Shown: in pieces, positions 1 to 5,580 of the stretch
Position numbering within the stretch: the stretch's first letter is position 1
Layout of the letters: every line of letters starts with the position of its first letter
Source: Ruminococcaceae bacterium UBA1447
GTDB taxonomy: Bacteria > Bacillota > Clostridia > Oscillospirales > Acutalibacteraceae
Direction of reading: 5' to 3'
Length of the DNA stretch: 6,789 nucleotides
Assembly (NCBI GenBank): GCA_002329225.1
Contig: DCTF01000173.1
Location: 1-6,789, forward strand
Position numbers and translations under genes: made by a program
The notes under the pieces: generated by a model
Told to the model about the DNA's origin: nothing
What the model saw: the letters and a program-made list of their open reading frames with translations, nothing else
Databases searched by the model: none

Positions 1-1
1 C

Positions 2-862
2 GACAACATGTGGCTGGCAAGGGACTTAATAGCCCTGTATGAGCTGACCGGAGAGACAAAATATCTTGACCTGGCGATTGAGATTGCGGATTATCTTATT
101 CGCTCCGCCTTTGTTGACCTGGACCCGCAAATGTTCAGCGACTTCGGCTATGAAACCGAAAGCGGTATGCCCCTGGGCGGTTTTTTCTGGGATGACCACC
201 ATGATGCTATACACGCCTGCTCCAACGGCCCCGCCGTACAGCTTTTAGCGGCGCTTTACCGACTGACCGGGAACGAAATATACCTGGAACATGCCGTCAA
301 ATCTTTTAACTTTTTAAGATTTCTGGTAAGGTGGGACGGCGTTCTGCATGACCAGATGCGTTTTCTGAAAGACGGTTTTAACAATATTATCGGAATTAAA
401 GGACCGGCGGGACCGCCTTTTTCATATAACAGCGGAGCGCCCATAACGGGAGCAATTGAGCTTTATAAGGTGACGGGAGAGGAAGAATACCTGAGCATAG
501 CCAAATATTGGGCCGCTTCCGCCCACGCCTATTTTGCAATGGACAGCCATGTTGAGGGCATAAAAAGATATCCGACCATAAATATTTGGTTTAATGCAAT
601 TCTTCTCAACGGTTTTTTAGCCCTTGAACCCTATTCCCCGGAAGACTGCGCCGTCTACATTAATAGCATGCAGGCGAGCATCGACTACGCTTATGACAAC
701 TTTTTGACCCCGAGCCGGCCCTTCTTCGGCCCCTTTTTACCCGATGACTGGGTTGGCGGGTGGGGCCATCAAGACCCCAAAGATATGTGGGTGCTGAATG
801 CCGGCGCTCAGGCGGAAATATACGCTACTCTGGCCTACTACAATATGCCGAAAACCGACTGA
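2..862 (+). CDS. GH76-family glycoside hydrolase (alpha-1,6-mannanase-like), 5'-truncated by the window edge
   Basis: This is the C-terminal part of a probable endo-acting alpha-mannanase of the GH76 family, an (alpha/alpha)6-barrel fold. The frame is already open at base 2 and reads Asp-Asn-Met-Trp, so the ATG at 8 is an internal Met and not the start. GH76 enzymes carry a catalytic Asp-Asp followed by Asn-x-Trp, so the Asp at 2-4 is probably the second Asp (acid/base) and the first lies just outside. Numbering from the Met at 8, three helical repeats of the form LY-x-LTG-x3-YL are visible near residues 10-20, 82-93 and 151-162. The segments CSNGP (71-75) and SYNSGAPITGAIELY (139-153) match the GH76 signatures usually seen as C-x-NGP and TYNQG. 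A Trp-Asp-Asp occurs at 61-63. The gene ends at a TGA and converges on the gcv operon. The signal peptide and cell location cannot be judged because the N-terminus, perhaps 100 or more residues, is missing. Family assignment is fairly firm; the exact substrate is inferred. Confidence 0.78.
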   Translation, partial: DNMWLARDLIALYELTGETKYLDLAIEIADYLIRSAFVDLDPQMFSDFGYETESGMPLGGFFWDDHHDAIHACSNGPAVQLLAALYRLTGNEIYLEHAVKSFNFLRFLVRWDGVLHDQMRFLKDGFNNIIGIKGPAGPPFSYNSGAPITGAIELYKVTGEEEYLSIAKYWAASAHAYFAMDSHVEGIKRYPTINIWFNAILLNGFLALEPYSPEDCAVYINSMQASIDYAYDNFLTPSRPFFGPFLPDDWVGGWGHQDPKDMWVLNAGAQAEIYATLAYYNMPKTD

Positions 863-891
863 AGTTTTTTCGCCGCTCTTCGCGGCACTTC
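861..891 (+). other. Bulged inverted repeat at the end of the GH76 gene
   Basis: GAAGT (861-865) and GCCGC (872-876) pair with the contiguous arm GCGGCACTTC (882-891), leaving a six-base TTTTTC bulge on the left and a TCTTC loop. It begins inside the stop codon of the GH76 gene. No T-run follows, so it is not a convincing terminator by itself. It may stabilise the 3' end of the message or be chance. Confidence 0.35.
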
Positions 892-932
892 GGAAATTGA
901 CTGATATTCCGGATTTATTATTCTTTTAATGC

Positions 933-980
933 AATCACCGCTGTAAAGCCATATAACTTTACAGCGGTGATTTGTTTGTT
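933..980 (+). terminator. Probable intrinsic terminator of the GH76 gene
   Basis: A perfect 16-bp inverted repeat has its left arm at 933-948 and its right arm at 957-972, with an 8-base loop. It is followed on the + strand by a T-rich tail, TTTGTTTGTT at 971-980. Stem length, loop size and tail fit a rho-independent terminator for the + strand gene that ends 70 bases upstream. Read on the - strand, the stem is followed by a less T-rich stretch, so it could act as a weaker bidirectional terminator for the converging gcv operon. Confidence 0.75.
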
Positions 981-989
981 CGATTTACG

Positions 990-1020
990 TGTGAAAGTCT
1001 TGCAGCACAAGACTTTCACA
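990..1020. repeat. Perfect 13-bp inverted repeat without a T-run
   Basis: The arms at 990-1002 and 1008-1020 are exact reverse complements separated by a 5-base loop, CAGCA. On the + strand the stem is followed by AAAA, and on the - strand by CGTAAATCG, so neither side has the T-tract of a classical terminator. It lies between the converging GH76 and gcvPB genes. It may be a transcript-end-stabilising hairpin, a T-tract-independent terminator or a small dispersed repeat. Confidence 0.6.
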
Positions 1021-1082
1021 AAAATGCTAACCGAAGTGCAAATCTGAAGCCGAGTCGTTTCTTCTCCGTTTTTCGGAAATGT

Positions 1083-1134
1083 TTTCCGGCACGGTGCCGA
1101 AATAAATAATCACGGCAAAAAGCTGAATATTCAG
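1083..1134 (-). terminator. Possible weak terminator region just after gcvPB
   Basis: Reading the - strand out of gcvPB, the stop codon sits within a 12-bp palindrome, CTGAATATTCAG (1134-1123), which runs directly into CTTTTTG. About 25 bases further on, GGCAC and GTGCC (within 1098-1089) form a short GC-rich hairpin flanked by TTTC and GGAAA. Either could contribute to termination or 3'-end protection of the gcv transcript. Both are weak: the first stem is AT-rich with almost no loop, and the second lacks a following T-run. I mark the region as the likely operon end rather than a proven terminator. Confidence 0.3.
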
Positions 1135-2576
1135 TCCTCTGACGGGAATTCATACCGCAATACGGGGTTGCGTACCGCCGTTGTTTCATCGGGTCTGCCC
1201 ACCGGTGTGGTCACGGGCGCCCGGTGCAGTTCGCCGGGATTTTCAAGGGCAGCGGCATAGATTTCTTTAAATGCCTCAACAGCCTCATCCAAAGTTTCTC
1301 TGCTTTCGGTTTCAGTAGGTTCAATCATAAGGGCTTCCGGCACGATAAGGGGAAAATACATTGTGGGGGGATGTATTCCCTTGTCCACAAGGCCCTTTGC
1401 TATGTCTGCGGCAGTTACACCGTTTTGCTTTTTAAGGGGCTCCAGGGTAATTACAAACTCATGCATACAGGGAGTATCGAAGGCTACGTTGTAGGTATCT
1501 TTAAGATTTTCCATCATATAATTTGCATTCAGCACCGCATTTTCGCTGCTTTCTCTCAATCCTTTTGCGCCCAAAGTCATTATGTAGGCTAAAGCGCGGA
1601 CATTGACTAAAAAGTTCCCGTAAAAACTCCGCACACGGCCGATGGATTTTTCAGGATTTTCAAATGAATAGATACCGTCTTTTTCCGCAACAAGGGGCGA
1701 CGGCAGGAAAGGACGCAAGAACTCTTTGCAAGCCACGGGCCCGCTGCCGGGTCCGCCTCCGCCGTGAGGTGTTGAAAATGTTTTGTGTAAATTAAGGTGC
1801 ATCACATCAAAGCCCATATCGCCGGGGCGGCTTATTCCCATTATCGCATTCATATTTGCTCCGTCATAGTAGAGCAAGCCGCCTGCGGAATGGACAATAT
1901 CGGCTATTTTTTCAATATCACGCTCAAAAAGTCCCAAGGTGTTGGGGTTGGTGAGCATAAGGGCGGCCGTATCATCACCCACAACGCTTTCAAGCGCCTG
2001 AACATCCACAAGTCCCTGCGGGTTGGACGGTATGTTCACTATGGTGAAGCCCGCCATGGCTGCGCTGGCGGGGTTTGTGCCGTGGGCACTGTCCGGCACA
2101 ATGAGTTTTATCCGCTCGGTTTCGCCCCTGTCGGTCAGGTAGGCTTTTATCAGGGCAAGCCCCGTCATCTCTCCGTGTGCGCCCGCAGCAGGCTGCAGAG
2201 TTACGGCATCCATACCCGTAATACCGCAGATTCGCTCGGCGAGAGTATGCATCAGTTTCAGGCAGCCTTGGGTTGTTTCTTCCCCTTGCAGGGGGTGAAC
2301 TCCCGTAAAGCCCTTGAGAGCGGCAACCTCTTCATTGCGCTTGGGGTTATACTTCATTGTACATGAGCCCAAAGGATAAAAACCGTTATCCACCCCGAAA
2401 GCCTTGCGGCTGAGATTTGTATAGTGGCGCACCAAATCCACTTCCGCAGTTTCGGGCAGTCTTGCCGGTTTGGTTCTCATGAGTTGCGGAGGAATCGCAA
2501 CTTCGGGAACATCGCTTGCGGGCAGACAAGCGCAGCGTCTGCCGGGTTTTCCGGTTTCAAAAATCAGTTTACTCAT
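1131..2576 (-). CDS. gcvPB: Glycine dehydrogenase (decarboxylating) subunit 2, P-protein C-terminal half
   Basis: This is the PLP-binding subunit of the two-part P-protein. With GcvPA it decarboxylates glycine and passes the aminomethyl group to the lipoyl arm of GcvH, in the cytoplasm. The 481-residue product is the usual size for stand-alone GcvPB. Family motifs occur in order: [13 protein letters not shown] (67-79), QPAAGAHGE (128-136), [11 protein letters not shown] (162-172), [10 protein letters not shown] (236-245) and [20 protein letters not shown] (261-280). Lys265 in the last motif is the expected Schiff-base lysine for pyridoxal phosphate. The ATG at 2576 is supported by AAAGGAGGTG seven bases upstream, inside the end of gcvPA. 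The two genes share the four bases ATGA, which suggests translational coupling and equal subunit amounts. It is the last gene of the operon. Nothing looks broken or unusual. Identification is firm. Confidence 0.97.
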   Translation of the reverse strand: MSKLIFETGKPGRRCACLPASDVPEVAIPPQLMRTKPARLPETAEVDLVRHYTNLSRKAFGVDNGFYPLGSCTMKYNPKRNEEVAALKGFTGVHPLQGEETTQGCLKLMHTLAERICGITGMDAVTLQPAAGAHGEMTGLALIKAYLTDRGETERIKLIVPDSAHGTNPASAAMAGFTIVNIPSNPQGLVDVQALESVVGDDTAALMLTNPNTLGLFERDIEKIADIVHSAGGLLYYDGANMNAIMGISRPGDMGFDVMHLNLHKTFSTPHGGGGPGSGPVACKEFLRPFLPSPLVAEKDGIYSFENPEKSIGRVRSFYGNFLVNVRALAYIMTLGAKGLRESSENAVLNANYMMENLKDTYNVAFDTPCMHEFVITLEPLKKQNGVTAADIAKGLVDKGIHPPTMYFPLIVPEALMIEPTETESRETLDEAVEAFKEIYAAALENPGELHRAPVTTPVGRPDETTAVRNPVLRYEFPSED

Positions 2577-3901
2577 ACCGGAACACCTCCTTTCAGCAGT
2601 TCAACAAGCTTGTCAATTTCCTCCCTCGTGTTTACCTCCGTACAGCACCACAAAATTCTTGTTTGGCCGTCCCGTTCAAAAGGTAACCCGCCTAAAATAT
2701 CGTTTTCCGCAAGCTTTTTCATAAGCGCCCCGGGTTCCACCGGGCAGGCGGTGACAAATTCGTTAAAGAAAAATCCGTCATAAATCAGTTCATAACCCTT
2801 AATACGGGATATTTCTTTTGCGGCGTAATGAGCCTTTTCCATAGAGCGAAGAGCGACTTCCCGCAAGCCCTCCTTACCCATTGCGGCGCAGTATATGGTC
2901 GCCGAAAGGGCGCAAAGCGCCTGGTTTGAGCAGATACTGGAACCGGCCTTCTCACGTCTTATGTGCTGTTCTCTGGCCTGGAGGGTGAGAACATAGGCAG
3001 TCCTGCCCTCATTGTCAACAGTTTGGCCGACAATACGTCCGGGCAGTCGCCTGACATCCTTCATTTTTACCGCCATAAAACCCAGATAGGGACCGCCGAA
3101 ACTGAGAGGATTACCAAGAGGCTGAGCTTCACCCACTGCGGCATCGGCGCCGTATTCGCCGGGACTTTTAAGTAAAGCCAAAGATATGGGGTAACAGCCC
3201 GTCACCAACTTGGCACCGGCATTACGGGTTAAGTCGGCTATCTTTTCAATTTCTTCAGTCAAGCCGTAGTAATTCGGCTGTTCAACATATACGGCGGACA
3301 CGGTATCATCGAGAGCTTTTTCGAGGGCATCCAAATCCGTACGCCCGTTTTTTTCGGGTACAACCGCCAGTTCGGCTCCCGCCGTTTCGCAGTAAGTTTT
3401 AATTGTTTGGAGCGTCATGGGCTTCACTGCTCCGCAAACAACGGATTTTGTTCTTTTTCTCTCTCTGAACATTGCAAGGGCTTCAGCCGCCGCCTGAGCG
3501 CCGTCATACACTCCCGCATTGGAGGCCTCCATACCGGTCAGCTCACAAATCATTGTCTGGTATTCAAAGATTGCCTGCAGTACGCCCTGACTCATCTCCG
3601 CCTGATAAGGAGTATAAGCGGTGACGAACTCCGCTCTTCCGGCAAGTCGGGATACAACGGAGGGGATAAAATGACGGTAGGCTCCCGCCCCTCTGAAGCA
3701 GGTTTTGTACACCTTATTATTATTTGCCATGTCCTCAAAGGCTTCAATCACCTGAGGCTCGCACATACCCTCGGGTAAGGGCAAGTCTTCTTTGTGCCGT
3801 AATGAGTCGGGTATGCATTCAAACAAATCATCCATCCGCTTTTTTCCGATAGATTCAAGCATCTCCCTTTGCTCTTCGGCGGTTCCCGGAACATAGTTCA
3901 T
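2573..3901 (-). CDS. gcvPA: Glycine dehydrogenase (decarboxylating) subunit 1, P-protein N-terminal half
   Basis: This is the partner of GcvPB in the heteromeric P-protein of the glycine cleavage system. It has the aminotransferase-like fold but, as expected for this half, not the PLP-binding lysine motif. The 442-residue length is normal for the family. Recognisable segments are [13 protein letters not shown] (69-81), [13 protein letters not shown] (94-106), [14 protein letters not shown] (112-125), [19 protein letters not shown] (257-275), [10 protein letters not shown] (285-294) and the Arg/Glu-rich stretch around [16 protein letters not shown] (307-322). The ATG at 3901 has a GGGGAG ribosome binding site at 3915-3910, eight bases away. 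The stop overlaps the gcvPB start by four bases. An 88-base gap with a hairpin separates it from gcvH upstream. Split gcvPA/gcvPB genes are known from Firmicutes, Thermotogae and other groups, whereas E. coli has one long gcvP. Identification is firm. Confidence 0.97.
   Translation of the reverse strand: MNYVPGTAEEQREMLESIGKKRMDDLFECIPDSLRHKEDLPLPEGMCEPQVIEAFEDMANNNKVYKTCFRGAGAYRHFIPSVVSRLAGRAEFVTAYTPYQAEMSQGVLQAIFEYQTMICELTGMEASNAGVYDGAQAAAEALAMFRERKRTKSVVCGAVKPMTLQTIKTYCETAGAELAVVPEKNGRTDLDALEKALDDTVSAVYVEQPNYYGLTEEIEKIADLTRNAGAKLVTGCYPISLALLKSPGEYGADAAVGEAQPLGNPLSFGGPYLGFMAVKMKDVRRLPGRIVGQTVDNEGRTAYVLTLQAREQHIRREKAGSSICSNQALCALSATIYCAAMGKEGLREVALRSMEKAHYAAKEISRIKGYELIYDGFFFNEFVTACPVEPGALMKKLAENDILGGLPFERDGQTRILWCCTEVNTREEIDKLVELLKGGVPV
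2584..2593 (-). promoter_or_regulatory. Strong ribosome binding site of gcvPB inside gcvPA
   Basis: AAAGGAGGTG on the - strand lies seven bases before the gcvPB ATG and within the last codons of gcvPA. It fixes the gcvPB start and allows independent or re-initiating ribosome entry at the 4-nt gene overlap. Confidence 0.85.
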
Positions 3902-3928
3902 TTTTCACTCTCCCCTTCAATAATCCGA

Positions 3929-3962
3929 AACAGGGAGCAGGGGCCAAGCCCCGCCCCCTGTT
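3929..3962 (-). repeat. GC-rich imperfect hairpin between gcvH and gcvPA
   Basis: The outer arms are AACAGGG and CCCTGTT (7 bp; 3929-3935 with 3956-3962). The inner arms are GGGGC and GCCCC (5 bp; 3940-3944 with 3948-3952). They are separated by a 4/3-base internal loop and capped by a 3-base loop. In the gcv transcript the hairpin falls between the gcvH stop and the gcvPA ribosome binding site. The - strand continues with TTTCGG, so the T-tract is too short for an efficient terminator. It could tune gcvPA/gcvPB expression relative to gcvT/gcvH by partial termination or mRNA stabilisation, or be a copy of a small dispersed palindromic repeat. The structure is visible; its role is inferred. 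Confidence 0.6.
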
Positions 3963-3989
3963 ATTACGCTTTTTTATCCTGCTGTTTAC

Positions 3990-4370
3990 TCAGGCTTCCT
4001 CGGCCAGAAAATCCTCATAGGCAAGGGAATCAAGTAATGCTTCTTTGCCTTTCAAATCTTCCAATTCAACCAACCAGGAACCGTAAGGGTCGGAGTTTAC
4101 CAATTCCGGAGAATCCAAAACCTCTTCGTTCACGGCAATCACCGTGCCGCCTACGGGAGCATAGATGTCGGTAACCGCCTTAATGGACTCCACGTCCCCC
4201 AACACGTCACCCGCTTCGTAGGTTTCGCCCTCATCGCAAAGGTTTATAAAAGCTATGTCGCCCATAGCTTCCTGAGCGTGGTCGGTAAGACCTATCAGGG
4301 CGGTGCCGTCCTCATTGAACTTTACCCATTCGTGAGTTTTGGAAAAGAAAAGATCCGAGGGAATTTGCAT
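3990..4370 (-). CDS. gcvH: Glycine cleavage system H protein (lipoyl carrier)
   Basis: This small cytoplasmic carrier shuttles the aminomethyl intermediate on a lipoylated lysine from the P-protein to the T-protein and the reduced lipoyl group to the L-protein. The 126-residue product is standard size. The lipoyl-attachment motif is LGDVESIKAVTDIYAP (57-72), with Lys64 as the expected modified residue. Other family features are the N-terminal KTHEWVKF (11-18), IGLTDHAQEAMGDI (26-39) and the C-terminal VNSDPYGSWLVELE (91-104). The ATG at 4370 is preceded by GGAGGT at 4382-4377, six bases away. The gene lies 31 bases downstream of gcvT and 88 bases before gcvPA on the same strand, so co-transcription is likely. 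A lipoate ligase or lipoyl synthase must be encoded elsewhere because none is in the window. Identification is firm. Confidence 0.97.
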   Translation of the reverse strand: MQIPSDLFFSKTHEWVKFNEDGTALIGLTDHAQEAMGDIAFINLCDEGETYEAGDVLGDVESIKAVTDIYAPVGGTVIAVNEEVLDSPELVNSDPYGSWLVELEDLKGKEALLDSLAYEDFLAEEA

Positions 4371-4401
4371 GATTATACCTCCATTATTGTGTTTTTATTT
4401 A

Positions 4402-5487
4402 TTATTTACTTCTTTTGTAAAAAGGCAGCTGCACCTGTTTTGCCGGTATGGTTCTGCCTCTGACAAGAATTGTAAGTTCCGCCTCCGGCGGAATTTCGAC
4501 ACTGACAAGAGCCATGGCAACCGCCTTATTAACGTATGGGCAAAGAGTGCCTGAAGTGATAGTGCCGGCTTCCTTTTCATCCGCAACAACCGTGTCGCCC
4601 TGCCTTGCAATACCGCGCCCCGTAAGTTCCAGACCTATGCGCTTAATACCCGGCGCTCCGGCGGCCGCCAAAGCGGTTCGGCCGATGAAATCGGTTTTTT
4701 CCATCTTGACGAACATACCCAAACCGGCTTCAAAAGGAGTTATATCCTCGTTTATCTCATGTCCGTACAGGGGCATTCCCGCCTCCAGCCTCAGGGTATC
4801 CCTTGCACCCAAGCCGCAGGGAATAAGGCCGAATTCTTCACCGGCTTCCATGAGGGCATCCCAAACCTTAACCGCAGTGCAGTTCGGCATATAGAGTTCA
4901 TATCCATCCTCTCCGGTGTAACCCGTTCTGGAAACAAGACAATCCACGCCTGCCACGGCGACCTTCTCGGTAAAGGTGTAATACTTTACAGGCAAGCTGT
5001 CCGCTTCGGCTATCTTTTTAATAATCTCTCCCGCTCGGGGGCCTTGAAGAGCCAACTGGGCGGTGTTTTCAGATTCATCCAGCATAATGCAATCGCCGAA
5101 AACTTGACTTTTTACATGCTCCGCCACCTTATTATGGTTGCCGGCGTTTACCACCAGCAAGTATTCCGTACCGCTTTTACGATAGACGAGAAGGTCGTCT
5201 ATGAAGCCGCCCTTTTCGTTGCACATGGGTGAATATTTAATCTGTCCGTCCGCCATTGAAGAAAAATCGTTGGTAAGCAGCATTTGAATATTAGTCAGAG
5301 CGTCCGAACCTTTGAGCACAAGTTCCGCCATATGGGAAACATCGAACAAACCGGCGGCCTGCCTAACAGCCATGTGCTCTGCGGTTATACCCGTTTCATA
5401 TTGCACGGGCAGAAGATAACCGGCAAAGGGGACGACTTTTGCCCCGTAACGTGAATAAACATCATAAAGAGCCGTCTTTAATTCCAA
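4402..5487 (-). CDS. gcvT: Glycine cleavage system T protein, aminomethyltransferase (probable TTG start)
   Basis: It releases ammonia from the aminomethyl-lipoyl H protein and transfers the one-carbon unit to tetrahydrofolate, in the cytoplasm. With the TTG at 5487 the product is 361 residues, a normal GcvT size, beginning (M)ELKTALYDVYSRYGAK like other family members. Motifs, numbered from this start: LFDVSHMAEL (47-56), NEKGGFIDDLLVY (90-102, with Asp97 at the usual catalytic position), LALQGPRA (145-152), SRTGYTGEDGYELY (186-199) and ARDTLRLEAGMPLYG (228-242). The TTG is chosen because AGAAAGGA ends nine bases before it. The ATG at 5496 abuts that site with no spacing, and the ATG at 5526 sits at the predicted transcription start. 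Both alternatives extend the same frame and add residues unlike the family's N-terminus. The usual FAGW segment reads FAGY here, a mild variant. It is the first gene of the operon. Function is firm; the start is likely but unproven. Confidence 0.95.
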   Translation of the reverse strand: MELKTALYDVYSRYGAKVVPFAGYLLPVQYETGITAEHMAVRQAAGLFDVSHMAELVLKGSDALTNIQMLLTNDFSSMADGQIKYSPMCNEKGGFIDDLLVYRKSGTEYLLVVNAGNHNKVAEHVKSQVFGDCIMLDESENTAQLALQGPRAGEIIKKIAEADSLPVKYYTFTEKVAVAGVDCLVSRTGYTGEDGYELYMPNCTAVKVWDALMEAGEEFGLIPCGLGARDTLRLEAGMPLYGHEINEDITPFEAGLGMFVKMEKTDFIGRTALAAAGAPGIKRIGLELTGRGIARQGDTVVADEKEAGTITSGTLCPYVNKAVAMALVSVEIPPEAELTILVRGRTIPAKQVQLPFYKRSK

Positions 5488-5496
5488 ACAAACCAT

Positions 5497-5504
5497 TCCT
5501 TTCT
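5497..5504 (-). promoter_or_regulatory. Ribosome binding site that decides the gcvT start
   Basis: AGAAAGGA on the - strand has eight bases (ATGGTTTG) between its last A and a preceding-codon boundary at the TTG at 5487, a good spacing. The ATG at 5496 lies immediately after it with zero spacing and so is a poor partner. This supports TTG as the initiation codon. Confidence 0.6.
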
Positions 5505-5530
5505 CACCGCTACATGGTGCGGACATTTGA

Positions 5531-5560
5531 AGTATAATCCACGACCTCTTAAACTGTCAA
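5531..5560 (-). promoter_or_regulatory. Sigma-A type promoter of the gcvT-gcvH-gcvPA-gcvPB operon
   Basis: On the - strand, a perfect -35 box TTGACA (5560-5555) is followed after 18 bases by TATACT (5536-5531), a five-of-six match to the -10 consensus TATAAT. Transcription would begin near 5525-5523, giving a leader of about 37 bases before the TTG start of gcvT. The promoter lies in the gap after the uxaC stop, so the gcv genes can be expressed independently of uxaC. The leader is too short for a glycine riboswitch. Confidence 0.75.
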
Positions 5561-5580
5561 CATAAAGGCGGTTATTATGC

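Noticed and set aside
863..1130. Small gene, tRNA, CRISPR array or attachment site in the convergent intergenic region
   Set aside because: I see only inverted repeats; no cloverleaf, no direct repeat array, and no open frame with a ribosome binding site.
1797..2366. Long + strand open frame (189 codons) opposite gcvPB
   Set aside because: It lies wholly inside the well-conserved gcvPB coding sequence, has no recognisable domain, and is explained as a shadow of the opposite frame.
4759..5232. Long + strand open frame opposite gcvT
   Set aside because: It is antisense to conserved GcvT motifs, with no family resemblance; a shadow frame.
5488..5526. N-terminal extension of gcvT from the ATG at 5526 (374-residue version)
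   Set aside because: It has no well-spaced ribosome binding site, lies at the predicted transcription start, and the extra residues do not resemble GcvT N-termini.
5488..5580. Glycine riboswitch ahead of gcvT
   Set aside because: The space is too short and no aptamer core is visible.
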